From: Oscillospiraceae bacterium
GTDB taxonomy: Bacteria > Bacillota > Clostridia > Oscillospirales > UBA644
Direction of reading: 5' to 3'
NCBI GenBank assembly: GCA_015067305.1
Contig: SVMT01000017.1
Coordinates: 1 to 45,352 of the forward strand
Length of the DNA: 45,352 bases
A model generated the notes under the pieces. It worked only from the letters and a program-made list of their open reading frames with translations, ran no database searches and had not been told where the DNA came from. Positions 31,013 through 38,607 of the stretch are shown here, in pieces. The translations under genes were made by a program, and so were the position numbers. Every line of letters starts with the position of its first letter. The first letter of the stretch is position 1.

Positions 31013-33118
31013 ATGGAAATTTTACGTTTTGCAGATACCGAAATTGCTATTTCCGCAAATAATGGAAGCGTTATATCTTTAATAAAAGGAACAACAGAGC
31101 TTCTTGCAACTGAGTCACCACTTTTTTCATTCTGTATTCGTACGACGAATGCACTAGCTGAAGAATTCACATCAAATTCAGGTAAATTATGCAATGCTGA
31201 AAATTCAAAAAACAAGGTTTCACTGTCATACAACGGTTTCGACGACGCAGCTGCAGATATAACAGTTACAATAGAGTTGGAAGTAGTGAGCGAATCGCTA
31301 CAGACAAGCATTTCAGTACACAATACAGGCTCAAATATGGTGGAATGGGTCGGCGTACTGCCTTTGATATTACAAAAACTTCGCGGTGAAGGCGGAAAAC
31401 TAAACAGCGAAATATTATATCCTTATAATGAAGGAGCCTTGGTGGACTCAATTGAAATGAGGCAAAATTCATGGTTTCCTTCTATGAATCCTGAATATCC
31501 GTCACATGGATCATATCCAATTTTCCCAAACATGGTATTTGCGCAGATGATGGCATATCTATACGAAGACAAAGATGGAAAACAAGCATTGTATTTCGGC
31601 GCACATGATGTTGCCCGCGGAGTAAAAGTAATAGACTTTGTCTCTGCGGCAAACGGCGAAGGTGTCGAGATCAGATTCCGATATTACTGCGGTGTTGACT
31701 ATGGCGAAGATTATAATGCTGGATTCCCCTTTATACTTCGTTCAGTTTCCGGTTGTTGGGAGGCAACAGCTGAAATTTATCGCTCATGGTTTGAAAATAA
31801 CTTACCTAAGCGCCTGACAAAAATTTCTGAAAACAAAAATTTGCCCGATTGGTATGAGGATAACCCTTTTGTAGTATCATATCCTGTACGCGGAATTCAC
31901 GACATGGATATTCCGATGAATCCCAACAAGATGTACCCGTACACCAACGCGCTGCCAATTGTTGATGAGATCGCAAAGGCCACAAACTCTCGTCTGCTTA
32001 TACTGCTTATGCATTGGGAAGGCACAGCTCCCTGGGCTCCGCCATATGTATGGCCCGCATTCGGAGATCACGAAAACTTCGATAAATATTTCGAAGAGCT
32101 TCACTCCCGTGGGCATCTGCTTGGCGTTTACTGCTCAGGTTTCGGATATACAATCAATTCCAACCTTATTGATTATAACTGCGAAGAAACCTACAACAAA
32201 AACGAACTTGAATCAGGTATGTGTGCAGCCCCCAACGGAGAAGTACAGATATCCAGAATATGTACCGGACAGCGTTCGGGATACGATATCTGCCCCGCAT
32301 CAGAAACAGGCAGAGAAATTCTCGCGGACGCATATCTTCCGTTGCTGAAATCTAAGATTGACTACGCTCAGATTCTCGATCAAAACCATGGCGGAGGTCA
32401 ATACTTCTGTTACAGTAAAAACCACGGCCATGCACCCGCGCCTGGACCATGGATGACATCAAATATGCAGAACGTACTCGGAAAATGGAATGACGCTGCA
32501 GGAAAAACTCTGCTTGGATGTGAATCAGCAGCTGCGGAACCTTTTATCGGAAACCTGATGTTCTCAGATAACCGCTATGAACTATGCTACCACATCGGTC
32601 GTCCGATTCCGTTATATGCTTATATTTATCACGAATACGTAAGAAACTTCATGGGAAACCAGGTTTGCTGTCCTTTACCGTCAGACACAGACACCCTCCG
32701 ATACAGAATGGGATATTCTTTCTCTATCGGTGACTGTATGACAGTAGTTCTTACCCCAGACGGAGATCTAATGAGCAGCTGGGGCACGAGAGATTTTGAA
32801 CACGCTCCTGACAAAGAAAAGGCTATGGCCTTTGTTGCAAACATGACAAGATTCTACCGCGAGAAAGCAAAACAATATCTTTATAACGGCAGAATGATCG
32901 CAGGGCTTCCGGTTGAATGTGAAATGGCGTCTTACGGACATAATCTGCCTGAAATTTTATCATCGGCATGGGAAGCAAACGGAAAGCGCGTACAGATTCT
33001 GATTAACGCATTTGATAAAGAAATCACGTGTAAAGTCGGGGCAAAAGAATTTACAGTTCCGGCTAATGACGCAATTTTGCTGTCTATAAACGATTTTTCG
33101 ATGCCTGAAATGATTTAA
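31013..33118 (+). CDS. Putative large glycoside hydrolase (DUF6259-like), cytoplasmic
   Basis: A 701-residue protein without signal peptide. The first ~270 residues look like a beta-sandwich of the mutarotase-like type found at the front of many retaining glycosidases. A barrel-like region follows, with aromatic and acidic motifs typical of sugar clefts (LMHWEGTAPWAPPYVWP, YAQILDQNHGGGQYF, LLGCESAAAEP). The C-terminus is a small beta-domain. The layout and size recall the DUF6259 group, but this is from memory and no GH family is assigned. Candidate catalytic acids lie in ILDQNHG and GCESA; neither is proven. The start at 31013 follows AAAAGGAA. No promoter is visible between the ppdK terminator and this gene. 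Confidence 0.65.
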   Translation: MEILRFADTEIAISANNGSVISLIKGTTELLATESPLFSFCIRTTNALAEEFTSNSGKLCNAENSKNKVSLSYNGFDDAAADITVTIELEVVSESLQTSISVHNTGSNMVEWVGVLPLILQKLRGEGGKLNSEILYPYNEGALVDSIEMRQNSWFPSMNPEYPSHGSYPIFPNMVFAQMMAYLYEDKDGKQALYFGAHDVARGVKVIDFVSAANGEGVEIRFRYYCGVDYGEDYNAGFPFILRSVSGCWEATAEIYRSWFENNLPKRLTKISENKNLPDWYEDNPFVVSYPVRGIHDMDIPMNPNKMYPYTNALPIVDEIAKATNSRLLILLMHWEGTAPWAPPYVWPAFGDHENFDKYFEELHSRGHLLGVYCSGFGYTINSNLIDYNCEETYNKNELESGMCAAPNGEVQISRICTGQRSGYDICPASETGREILADAYLPLLKSKIDYAQILDQNHGGGQYFCYSKNHGHAPAPGPWMTSNMQNVLGKWNDAAGKTLLGCESAAAEPFIGNLMFSDNRYELCYHIGRPIPLYAYIYHEYVRNFMGNQVCCPLPSDTDTLRYRMGYSFSIGDCMTVVLTPDGDLMSSWGTRDFEHAPDKEKAMAFVANMTRFYREKAKQYLYNGRMIAGLPVECEMASYGHNLPEILSSAWEANGKRVQILINAFDKEITCKVGAKEFTVPANDAILLSINDFSMPEMI

Positions 33119-33211
33119 AACAGGCTTGAATTATGAAAAAACTTTTCTTTTCCGAATAAGTTCTATTACTGTTTCAGGGCAAAATCAATTATAAAAACTA
33201 TTTATAAAACC

Positions 33212-33244
33212 GACCTTGTAGAGTTTTCTCTACAAGGTCTTTTT
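33212..33244 (+). terminator. Intrinsic terminator of the putative glycosidase gene
   Basis: GACCTTGTAGAG/CTCTACAAGGTC is a perfect 12-base-pair stem with loop TTTT, followed by a T-run. With the promoter at 33392 it is all I see in the 33119-33458 gap. Confidence 0.88.
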
Positions 33245-33391
33245 CATGCAAAAATAAAAACTTTTTCCGTAAGGTATCCTTACTCCCTATTACAATTCAG
33301 AAAAACGCCATTCTATCATATAAAATATACTAATCCCCAAAGAACAAATACAACAATTTAAACATACAGCATAGAAGTGAAAAAAAAGACG

Positions 33392-33419
33392 TTGTTTTGT
33401 CATAAATTTATGTTATAAT
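33392..33419 (+). promoter_or_regulatory. Probable promoter of the sugar-binding lipoprotein gene
   Basis: TTGTTT-16-TATAAT with TGT extended -10. AGGAGA and the start codon follow. Confidence 0.7.
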
Positions 33420-33458
33420 CTATTGAAAAACAAATTATAACATCAGGAGAGAACCTAA

Positions 33459-34871
33459 ATGAAAAAAATTATATCCCTTATTATTTTAGCAGCAATAACA
33501 GTTTCCATGTTTTCCGCTTGTTCCGGAGGAGAAACGCCTGAATTACTGTCGTTTTTATCCAAAGATGATGATTCTATCGATCTTTGGGGTGACACGGTAG
33601 TATTTCTTCAGGAACAAGATCTTGACGATTCTCTTTATGAACAGGCATTCAATACAAGAATGTACGACGCACTCCTTGAACGCTTTGACGAAATCGAGAA
33701 AAAGTACAACTGTGTTGCTGTAATAAAAAATGCCGGCCCGGATGATGATTACATTACAAGAGTCCAAAACGCCATTGTAACAGGAGACCAAATCGGCGAT
33801 GTAATGTACTGCCACGGTGTAAACAAAATGTCTCTCTTTGCCAGCGCAGGATACCTTTATCCGCTGACTGAATTAAAAGATTACATCGACTACGAAAACA
33901 GCGAGAAATTCGGAACGGCAGGTCTTCTTGAATCTGCAATGTGGAAAGGTATCCCCTACGCAGTTCAGCCCGTTCAATGGATAGGTTTCAACAACAGCTT
34001 CTGCTACGTTGTTGCATATAATCCGCAGCTCTTCACATCATACGGTCTGACAGATCTCCATGAATTCTACGAGACAGAAACATGGACATGGGAGAACTAC
34101 GAGAATCTCTTCAAGCAGTTCGATAACGGAGGCAAAGAAAATCTTTACCTTATGGCGGCAAATCAGGGCAGACACGGCTTTATGGCACTCTACTCAAACG
34201 GAATTAAATTCTGCAGTTATGACGACAACGGTGTTGCAAGATGCGACATAGACACACAGCCATCATTGGAAGCCATAGACTGGAACAGAAAAATGTATAC
34301 GGACTACGCAGATAAAATACAGACATGCGAGATCTGGGATACAACCGCATTTTCAGAAGAAAACGCATTGATGACCTTTGCTACCAGCAGCAGCGTAACC
34401 ATCGGAGACCTTCAGTTTAATTCAAATGTCAGATTCAGCATAATGCCTTTCCCCTGCGGACCTGACGGAACATACGGACAGTGGGCTAACTGGATCGAAG
34501 GTATGAGAGGTTTCGCGATTCCTGCAAACAATGAAAGACCTGAAATCGCAGCAAGCATGATAAACGATCTCTGCGAACCCTTTATTGAGATCACCGGAAG
34601 CGGAGACCTTACAGAATACTACAACGAAAACGTATTTTTTGATCCCCTCGATTCTGAAATTCTTCTTGAAGTAGGTAAATTTACAAGAGCTTACTATTAT
34701 CAGAATCTTCAGGGCATGAGAGACTTCATGAATGCACTTGACCTAGAAAGTCGCCCCTCGGCAGCGGAGCTCGTTGGAATGCACTATGCGAAAGTTGAAC
34801 GGTTCGTTGAAGAAGAAATGATGCCAAACTACGTAAACTATATCCACGACCACCTCTACGCAGAAGAATAA
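33459..34871 (+). CDS. Extracellular sugar-type ABC solute-binding lipoprotein (family 1/8)
   Basis: A 470-residue lipoprotein. The signal ends in the lipobox FSAC with Cys21, so the protein should be anchored outside the membrane. The mature part has the order of family 1 sugar-binding proteins: a DALLERFDEIEKKYN helix, GDQIGDVMYCHG, a hinge region with GIPYAVQPVQW and YNPQLFTSYGL, then WTWENYENLFKQF. It would hand oligosaccharides to a MalFG-type permease, but no sugar permease is in the window, so it is an orphan here. It could serve one of the glycan operons nearby. A structured element of unknown nature lies 20 bases beyond the stop codon. Confidence 0.85.
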   Translation: MKKIISLIILAAITVSMFSACSGGETPELLSFLSKDDDSIDLWGDTVVFLQEQDLDDSLYEQAFNTRMYDALLERFDEIEKKYNCVAVIKNAGPDDDYITRVQNAIVTGDQIGDVMYCHGVNKMSLFASAGYLYPLTELKDYIDYENSEKFGTAGLLESAMWKGIPYAVQPVQWIGFNNSFCYVVAYNPQLFTSYGLTDLHEFYETETWTWENYENLFKQFDNGGKENLYLMAANQGRHGFMALYSNGIKFCSYDDNGVARCDIDTQPSLEAIDWNRKMYTDYADKIQTCEIWDTTAFSEENALMTFATSSSVTIGDLQFNSNVRFSIMPFPCGPDGTYGQWANWIEGMRGFAIPANNERPEIAASMINDLCEPFIEITGSGDLTEYYNENVFFDPLDSEILLEVGKFTRAYYYQNLQGMRDFMNALDLESRPSAAELVGMHYAKVERFVEEEMMPNYVNYIHDHLYAEE

Positions 34872-34891
34872 TATAAATGAATAGTTTTTAA

Positions 34892-34984
34892 GGGGGGTAG
34901 CTCAGTTAGATGCAGAAGGCGCGATTTGGCTCTCGTCGGCGTACGTGGGTACGGTAGAGATCCAAATCGAGACTAAAAAGCCCC
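34892..34984 (+). other. Structured tRNA-like element of unknown identity
   Basis: It starts with GGGGGGTAGCTCAGTTAGA, which looks like the acceptor strand and D-arm of a tRNA gene, and ends in CCCC that could pair with the G-run. A perfect 8-base-pair stem CGATTTGG/CCAAATCG (34922-34929, 34962-34969) encloses CTCT/AGAG and further pairs. No T-arm (TTCGAAT type) exists, so it is not a functional tRNA. It may be a tRNA remnant carrying an insertion or a small RNA. A hairpin terminator follows at 34998. Confidence 0.35.
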
Positions 34985-34997
34985 ATAAAATTGAAGG

Positions 34998-35021
34998 AAT
35001 CCACCGAATTTTCGGTGGATT
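34998..35021. terminator. Hairpin terminator between convergent units
   Basis: AATCCACCGAA/TTCGGTGGATT is a perfect 11-base-pair stem with a two-base loop. It lies between the plus-strand lipoprotein/RNA-like unit and the minus-strand nucleoside hydrolase gene. Confidence 0.7.
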
Positions 35022-35123
35022 TCAACATTTAAAAAATATGGACAGTATTTTTTTAGTTAAAAATTGTCTTAAATCTCAAGGTGGGCTTTTGTTCTGCGCT
35101 AAATGAGCCAGCCCCTTACTTTA

Positions 35124-36008
35124 TTACCGTCTTAAAACTTCATTGATTATGGCTTCGAGATCACGCTTGGAAATATTTGCCGTGATAAATGTATGGTTTC
35201 CGTTTTCGTCTGCTTCAAAGACATTGTCTCCATTGTCAGAGATCACGACCTTGCCCGTTTCGGTAAGTCCGAAATATTCGCCCTCGCCAAATACTGCAAA
35301 CATGACAGTCACAAGATCCCAGCTTTTACGGAACGCAGGGTCTCCGCAATAAAGGGAATACGACATTGACAAGGGATTTTCCTCGCAGACGGATTCAAAG
35401 CCCGTTATGATATCTACACCAAGTTCATAGCCCGAGAAGAACACTTCACCGTCGTACTCCTCGCAGAACCTCTTTGCCGCTTCCGTGTGGCAGTAAATGT
35501 TGTATGTATGACCCTTTTTGTATTCAGCAGCCATGGGAATCACAGCATGGATCTTTTTATTGAAAAGGTCTTTATTCTTTTCGTATGCAAACCAAAACGT
35601 GTTCAACATTCCAACCGTTATTATGATAACACCATCATCTTCAGACTCGGAAATCACCTTTTCGTAAAGTTCTGTTGCATCAAGGGCTACTCTTTCGCCG
35701 TTAATGTACTTGTTGGGATAATTTTCCGCAATATATTTATTATATTTCAAGCCATTAGCATTGAATCCTTCGGGCTTGTATTCACCAATGAGAATATCAG
35801 GCTTGCCGAGATATGTGCAGATAGCATCAATACACGCCGTGCCGTAGCGGTTTGAAGTACAGTTCACGATCCCAGCGATCTCATAGCCGTATTCGTCAGC
35901 CCAACGACAAAGAAGTGCTATTGAGCCAACATCATCACAGTCAGGACCTATATCAGTATCAAGTATAACCTTTCTTTTTTTAAGGCAAAGTGGTTCATAT
36001 TTCTTCAT
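35124..36008 (-). CDS. Nucleoside hydrolase (IUNH) family protein
   Basis: A 294-residue protein with the calcium-binding signature DTDIGPDCDD near the N-terminus, the hallmark of inosine-uridine nucleoside hydrolases (usual form DTDPGxDD). These enzymes release the base from ribonucleosides. The segments IITVGMLNTFW and VIPMAAEY correspond to the conserved TxGPLTN and MGG regions, but both deviate from the standard residues, so the substrate may not be an ordinary nucleoside. It has no signal peptide. The ATG at 36008 is 7 bases behind AAGGAG; the frame extends further, but inside the spacer. It is the last gene of a likely three-gene minus-strand operon, 52 bases after the YfcE-type gene. 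Confidence 0.82.
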   Translation of the reverse strand: MKKYEPLCLKKRKVILDTDIGPDCDDVGSIALLCRWADEYGYEIAGIVNCTSNRYGTACIDAICTYLGKPDILIGEYKPEGFNANGLKYNKYIAENYPNKYINGERVALDATELYEKVISESEDDGVIIITVGMLNTFWFAYEKNKDLFNKKIHAVIPMAAEYKKGHTYNIYCHTEAAKRFCEEYDGEVFFSGYELGVDIITGFESVCEENPLSMSYSLYCGDPAFRKSWDLVTVMFAVFGEGEYFGLTETGKVVISDNGDNVFEADENGNHTFITANISKRDLEAIINEVLRR

Positions 36009-36060
36009 GTTATTTCTCCTTAATTTTCGCATGCAATGTTTCAACGCCTTGTATGCAAAG

Positions 36061-36606
36061 CTATATCACGTATTCCTTATATATCTCCCCTGTTTCGATG
36101 TCTTTCCAGAGCATTTTTTCGCCGTCGAAAGTCATGTAGCTGTGGGGGGAATTTTCTTTTGGAATTGAAGTTGAACCCGGATTGATGTAAGTGTGGGTGT
36201 CAAACTTCTCACAAACAGGCACATGGGTGTGACCGTGGAGCAGGATATCCTTTGAAGTCATGGCAGGAAGTGCGGAATTGTTGAACTTGTGACCATGGGT
36301 GATGTAGATCATTCTCTCCCCTGCCGCCATGACAGCGTAATCCGCAAGTATCGCAAAATCAAGCACCATCTGGTCAACTTCCGTATCACAGTTTCCTCGG
36401 ACACAAAGTATTCTGTCTTTCAGAGGATTAAGCATTGCAATAACTTCCTTGGGTGCGTATTCCCTTGGGAGATCGTTCCTCGGTCCGTGGTAAAGAATAT
36501 CGCCGAGCAGGAGCAATTTGTCAGCCTTTTCAGACTCAAAAGCCTCAAGCATTTTTTTGCAGTAGTAAGCCGAACCGTGTATGTCCGACGCAATCAACCA
36601 TTTCAT
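36061..36606 (-). CDS. yfcE: YfcE/MJ0936-type metallophosphodiesterase
   Basis: A 181-residue single-domain phosphodiesterase. All metal ligands are visible: ASDIHGS (D-x-H), LLGDILYHGP (GD), VRGNCDTE (GNCD, the family's form of GNHD), ITHGHKF (GH) and LHGHTHVP (GHTH). NPGSTSIPK is the usual C-terminal loop. Relatives hydrolyse model phosphodiesters with Mn; the biological substrate is not settled. It sits 15 bases behind the cation-efflux gene, with AAGGAAGG as ribosome site, so the two are co-transcribed. Length and motifs are standard. Confidence 0.93.
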   Translation of the reverse strand: MKWLIASDIHGSAYYCKKMLEAFESEKADKLLLLGDILYHGPRNDLPREYAPKEVIAMLNPLKDRILCVRGNCDTEVDQMVLDFAILADYAVMAAGERMIYITHGHKFNNSALPAMTSKDILLHGHTHVPVCEKFDTHTYINPGSTSIPKENSPHSYMTFDGEKMLWKDIETGEIYKEYVI

Positions 36607-36621
36607 TTTCAGTACCTTCCT

Positions 36622-37800
36622 TTATTCAAAACTTCTGTCTATTTGTATTACACAACTGTAAATATTGTTAAGTGATCTTATATCATCTTTCAGCTTTCCA
36701 AGAACCTTTTGACATTTTTCATCATCAACATCATAGGGAACTACTATATCAAAAATCACATTTGAATTTTTTTCGCCTCGTGTTATGCGAACATCGTGGA
36801 ATCGCCATGAAACATTGCTCTCATAAAGAGATCTTATTATCTTATCTTTAATTTCATTGGTCTCTGCGCAATCGGTCTCAACAGGGTCAAGATGTATGGT
36901 AAGCGAACAGCCGAGCTTATTGTAAACCTCTTTTTCCACCGCGTCGATGGCTTCATGGGCTGAAACGATATCAGATCTGGCATTGACTTCCGCATGCAGT
37001 GAAGCGAAAAGTCTTCCCGGACCGTAATCATGGGCTATAAGGTCGTGAATATCAACGATTTCGGGAGTTTCCAGAACCATTTTCCGAAGCTCTTCCAGAA
37101 TTTCCTCATCAGGTGACTGACCAAGCAATCTGTCAATGGTGTCCTTTGCCACATCAAAACCTGCTTTGAGTATCAATACGGAAACTATCGCGCCTACATA
37201 ACCGTCTATCTTGAAAGGCAGAATTTTCAAACCGTCAATGACTGTGGAAATTATTACCGCACCTGTTGCGATGCAATCGTTCAGACTATCCGACGCCGTC
37301 GCAAGCAAAACAGAGGAATTGATCTTCTTGCCCAACCCCTTGTTGATATAGTACATAAAAAATTTCACAGGTATTGACAGAGCAAGAATAATAACCGTAA
37401 CGTAATTTATGTCCTGAGCCTCGGTTGGAGAAAAGATCGACGAAACGGCTGATTTCAGAAGCTCAAAACCGACAAGCATTATAAAAAACGCAACTATCAG
37501 CGCAGATATGTATTCAAAACGTCCGTGACCGTAAGGGTGATCCTTGTCGGGCTTCTTTCCGCTTAAACGTATCCCAAGCATGGAAACCACAGTAGATGTC
37601 ATATCCGACAGATTATTGAAAGCGTCAGATATAACGGCAACACTGTTTATAAATACTCCCACAGCCAGCTTCAGCACAAAAAGTATAACATTGCAAATTA
37701 TCCCTATTATACCGCTGAACATTCCGTAACCGCGGCGAACTTTCGGGTCGCTGATATTTTCATAGTTTTTGACGAACCGTCTGAGTAAAGAATCAAGCAT
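36622..37800 (-). CDS. Cation diffusion facilitator (CDF) family transporter
   Basis: A 392-residue inner-membrane metal/proton antiporter. Six membrane segments lie within residues ~25-215. The metal site is expected in SDAFNNLSD (helix 2) and ATASDSLND (helix 5); the HPYGHGRFE loop between helices 2 and 3 is the CDF family mark. A cytoplasmic domain from about residue 215 dimerises the protein, and a further ~75 residues extend the C-terminus beyond the usual length. The metal (Zn, Mn, Fe, Co) cannot be deduced. I start at ATG 37800, 9 bases after GGGAG; a TTG at 37809 overlaps that site. It is the first gene behind a full-consensus promoter. Confidence 0.92.
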   Translation of the reverse strand: MLDSLLRRFVKNYENISDPKVRRGYGMFSGIIGIICNVILFVLKLAVGVFINSVAVISDAFNNLSDMTSTVVSMLGIRLSGKKPDKDHPYGHGRFEYISALIVAFFIMLVGFELLKSAVSSIFSPTEAQDINYVTVIILALSIPVKFFMYYINKGLGKKINSSVLLATASDSLNDCIATGAVIISTVIDGLKILPFKIDGYVGAIVSVLILKAGFDVAKDTIDRLLGQSPDEEILEELRKMVLETPEIVDIHDLIAHDYGPGRLFASLHAEVNARSDIVSAHEAIDAVEKEVYNKLGCSLTIHLDPVETDCAETNEIKDKIIRSLYESNVSWRFHDVRITRGEKNSNVIFDIVVPYDVDDEKCQKVLGKLKDDIRSLNNIYSCVIQIDRSFE

Positions 37801-37830
37801 AACATACAACTCCCAATATATCTTAATACT

Positions 37831-37859
37831 ATTATACTATAATATGCAGATTTTGTCAA
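37831..37859 (-). promoter_or_regulatory. Consensus sigma-A promoter of the CDF operon
   Basis: TTGACA-17-TATAAT on the minus strand. It is divergent from the promoter at 37905, with about 45 bases between the -35 boxes. Confidence 0.9.
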
Positions 37860-37904
37860 GCATATGCAATCAAATAAGTTTGCCGAATTGACTTGATTTA
37901 CCTC

Positions 37905-37933
37905 TTGATTTTTTCTTAAATATATAGTATAAT
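37905..37933 (+). promoter_or_regulatory. Promoter of a candidate small RNA
   Basis: TTGATT-17-TATAAT; transcription would begin near 37940, right at the start of a structured sequence with no reading frame. Confidence 0.75.
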
Positions 37934-37939
37934 ATAAGT

Positions 37940-38098
37940 GTGACCGTAAGGGTTCGCCCAAACGGAAACATCCATAAAACAGTCTGACAGCCTAAGATTC
38001 GTTCTGAAGCGGAAGAGAAATATCAAAGAACTGCAATTATTTGCGGTCTGTTTGTGTATACTCAAGGGGTTAGTCGACTAGAACTAACCTCTATTTTT
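37940..38098 (+). ncRNA. Candidate small structured RNA upstream of the hydrogenase maturation genes
   Basis: A promoter, about 160 bases without a usable reading frame, and a terminator form a complete transcription unit. The 5' end folds into a nested hairpin: CCGT/ACGG (37944-37965), symmetrical AA/AA, and GGG-TTCG-CCC. GACCG at 37942 can also pair with CGGTC near 38045, so two alternative folds exist. GCAA/TTGC gives another hairpin. The terminator is AGGGGTTAGT/ACTAACCTCT (38065-38092) followed by ATTTTT. I do not recognise an Rfam family; it does not fit 6S RNA, SRP RNA or RNase P by eye. A riboswitch-like leader of the operon is possible, since the genes begin 250 bases downstream. Confidence 0.5.
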
Positions 38099-38252
38099 AT
38101 TAGGACATTCCCTCAGACTGTGTACGCAGCTATATCCAAAAGACTAGTCAGTCTTGTACACAAATGGAGTCTGTAAATAATAAAACTTTCCCCCTGAAAA
38201 CTGTAATTTTATATATATTATACGGGTTACCTTGTTGGAATTAAGGCTTAAA

Positions 38253-38310
38253 ACAAGGCTCCCTTGTGTAAAGGGAGCTGGATTTCCGTAGGAAAGACTG
38301 AGGGATTGTT
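38253..38310 (-). repeat. Dispersed palindromic repeat, copy R6 (inverted)
   Basis: AACAAGGCTCCCTTGTG, TAAAGGGAGCTG, then TTTCCGTAGGAAAGACTG and AGGGATTGTT: the inverse of R2, with GTCACC/GGTGAC replaced by TTTCC/GGAAA, that is, compensatory change in the inner stem. A diverged relative (CCCTCAGACTG, GTACGCAGC) starts near 38110. With the small RNA unit these fill the 37801-38352 gap; no promoter directly before 38353 is clear. Confidence 0.7.
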
Positions 38311-38352
38311 AAATTAACTCCAATTCCAACCATTTAATTTTAAGGAGAAATC

Positions 38353-38598
38353 ATGGAAAATCGTGTAGCGCTCATTGGGATAGTGGTTGAAAATCCCGAA
38401 TCCGTTGAAAAATTGAACGGAATACTGCATCAGTTTGGAAATTACATAATAGGAAGAATGGGAATCCCCTACCCCAAAAAAGGCGTTTCGATAATAAGCA
38501 TTGCAATAGATGCTCCGATGGATATTATCAGCTCTCTTTCGGGCAAACTCGGAATGCTGAAAGGCGTTTCAAGCAAAACTGTTTACTCTAATGTGTAA
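38353..38598 (+). CDS. TM1266-like iron-only hydrogenase system regulator
   Basis: An 81-residue ACT-like protein. RVALIGIVVENPESVEKLN, then ILHQFGNYIIGRMGIPY and the C-terminal LGMLKGVSSKTVYSN match the small putative regulators (TM1266 type) that accompany [FeFe]-hydrogenase maturation genes. The fold is a ferredoxin-like beta-alpha-beta sandwich that usually binds a small ligand; the true role is not established. The ATG follows TAAGGAG, and hydE begins nine bases after the stop, so it leads the maturation operon. Confidence 0.85.
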   Translation: MENRVALIGIVVENPESVEKLNGILHQFGNYIIGRMGIPYPKKGVSIISIAIDAPMDIISSLSGKLGMLKGVSSKTVYSNV

Positions 38599-38607
38599 AG
38601 GATAAAT

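Noticed and set aside
34892-34984. Functional tRNA gene
   Set aside because: The acceptor/D-arm-like start is not followed by an anticodon arm and T-arm of proper size.
37940-38098. 6S RNA, SRP RNA or a T-box leader
   Set aside because: No long 6S-type rod with central bubble, no SRP GGAAG/AGCA core and no T-box sequence could be found by eye.
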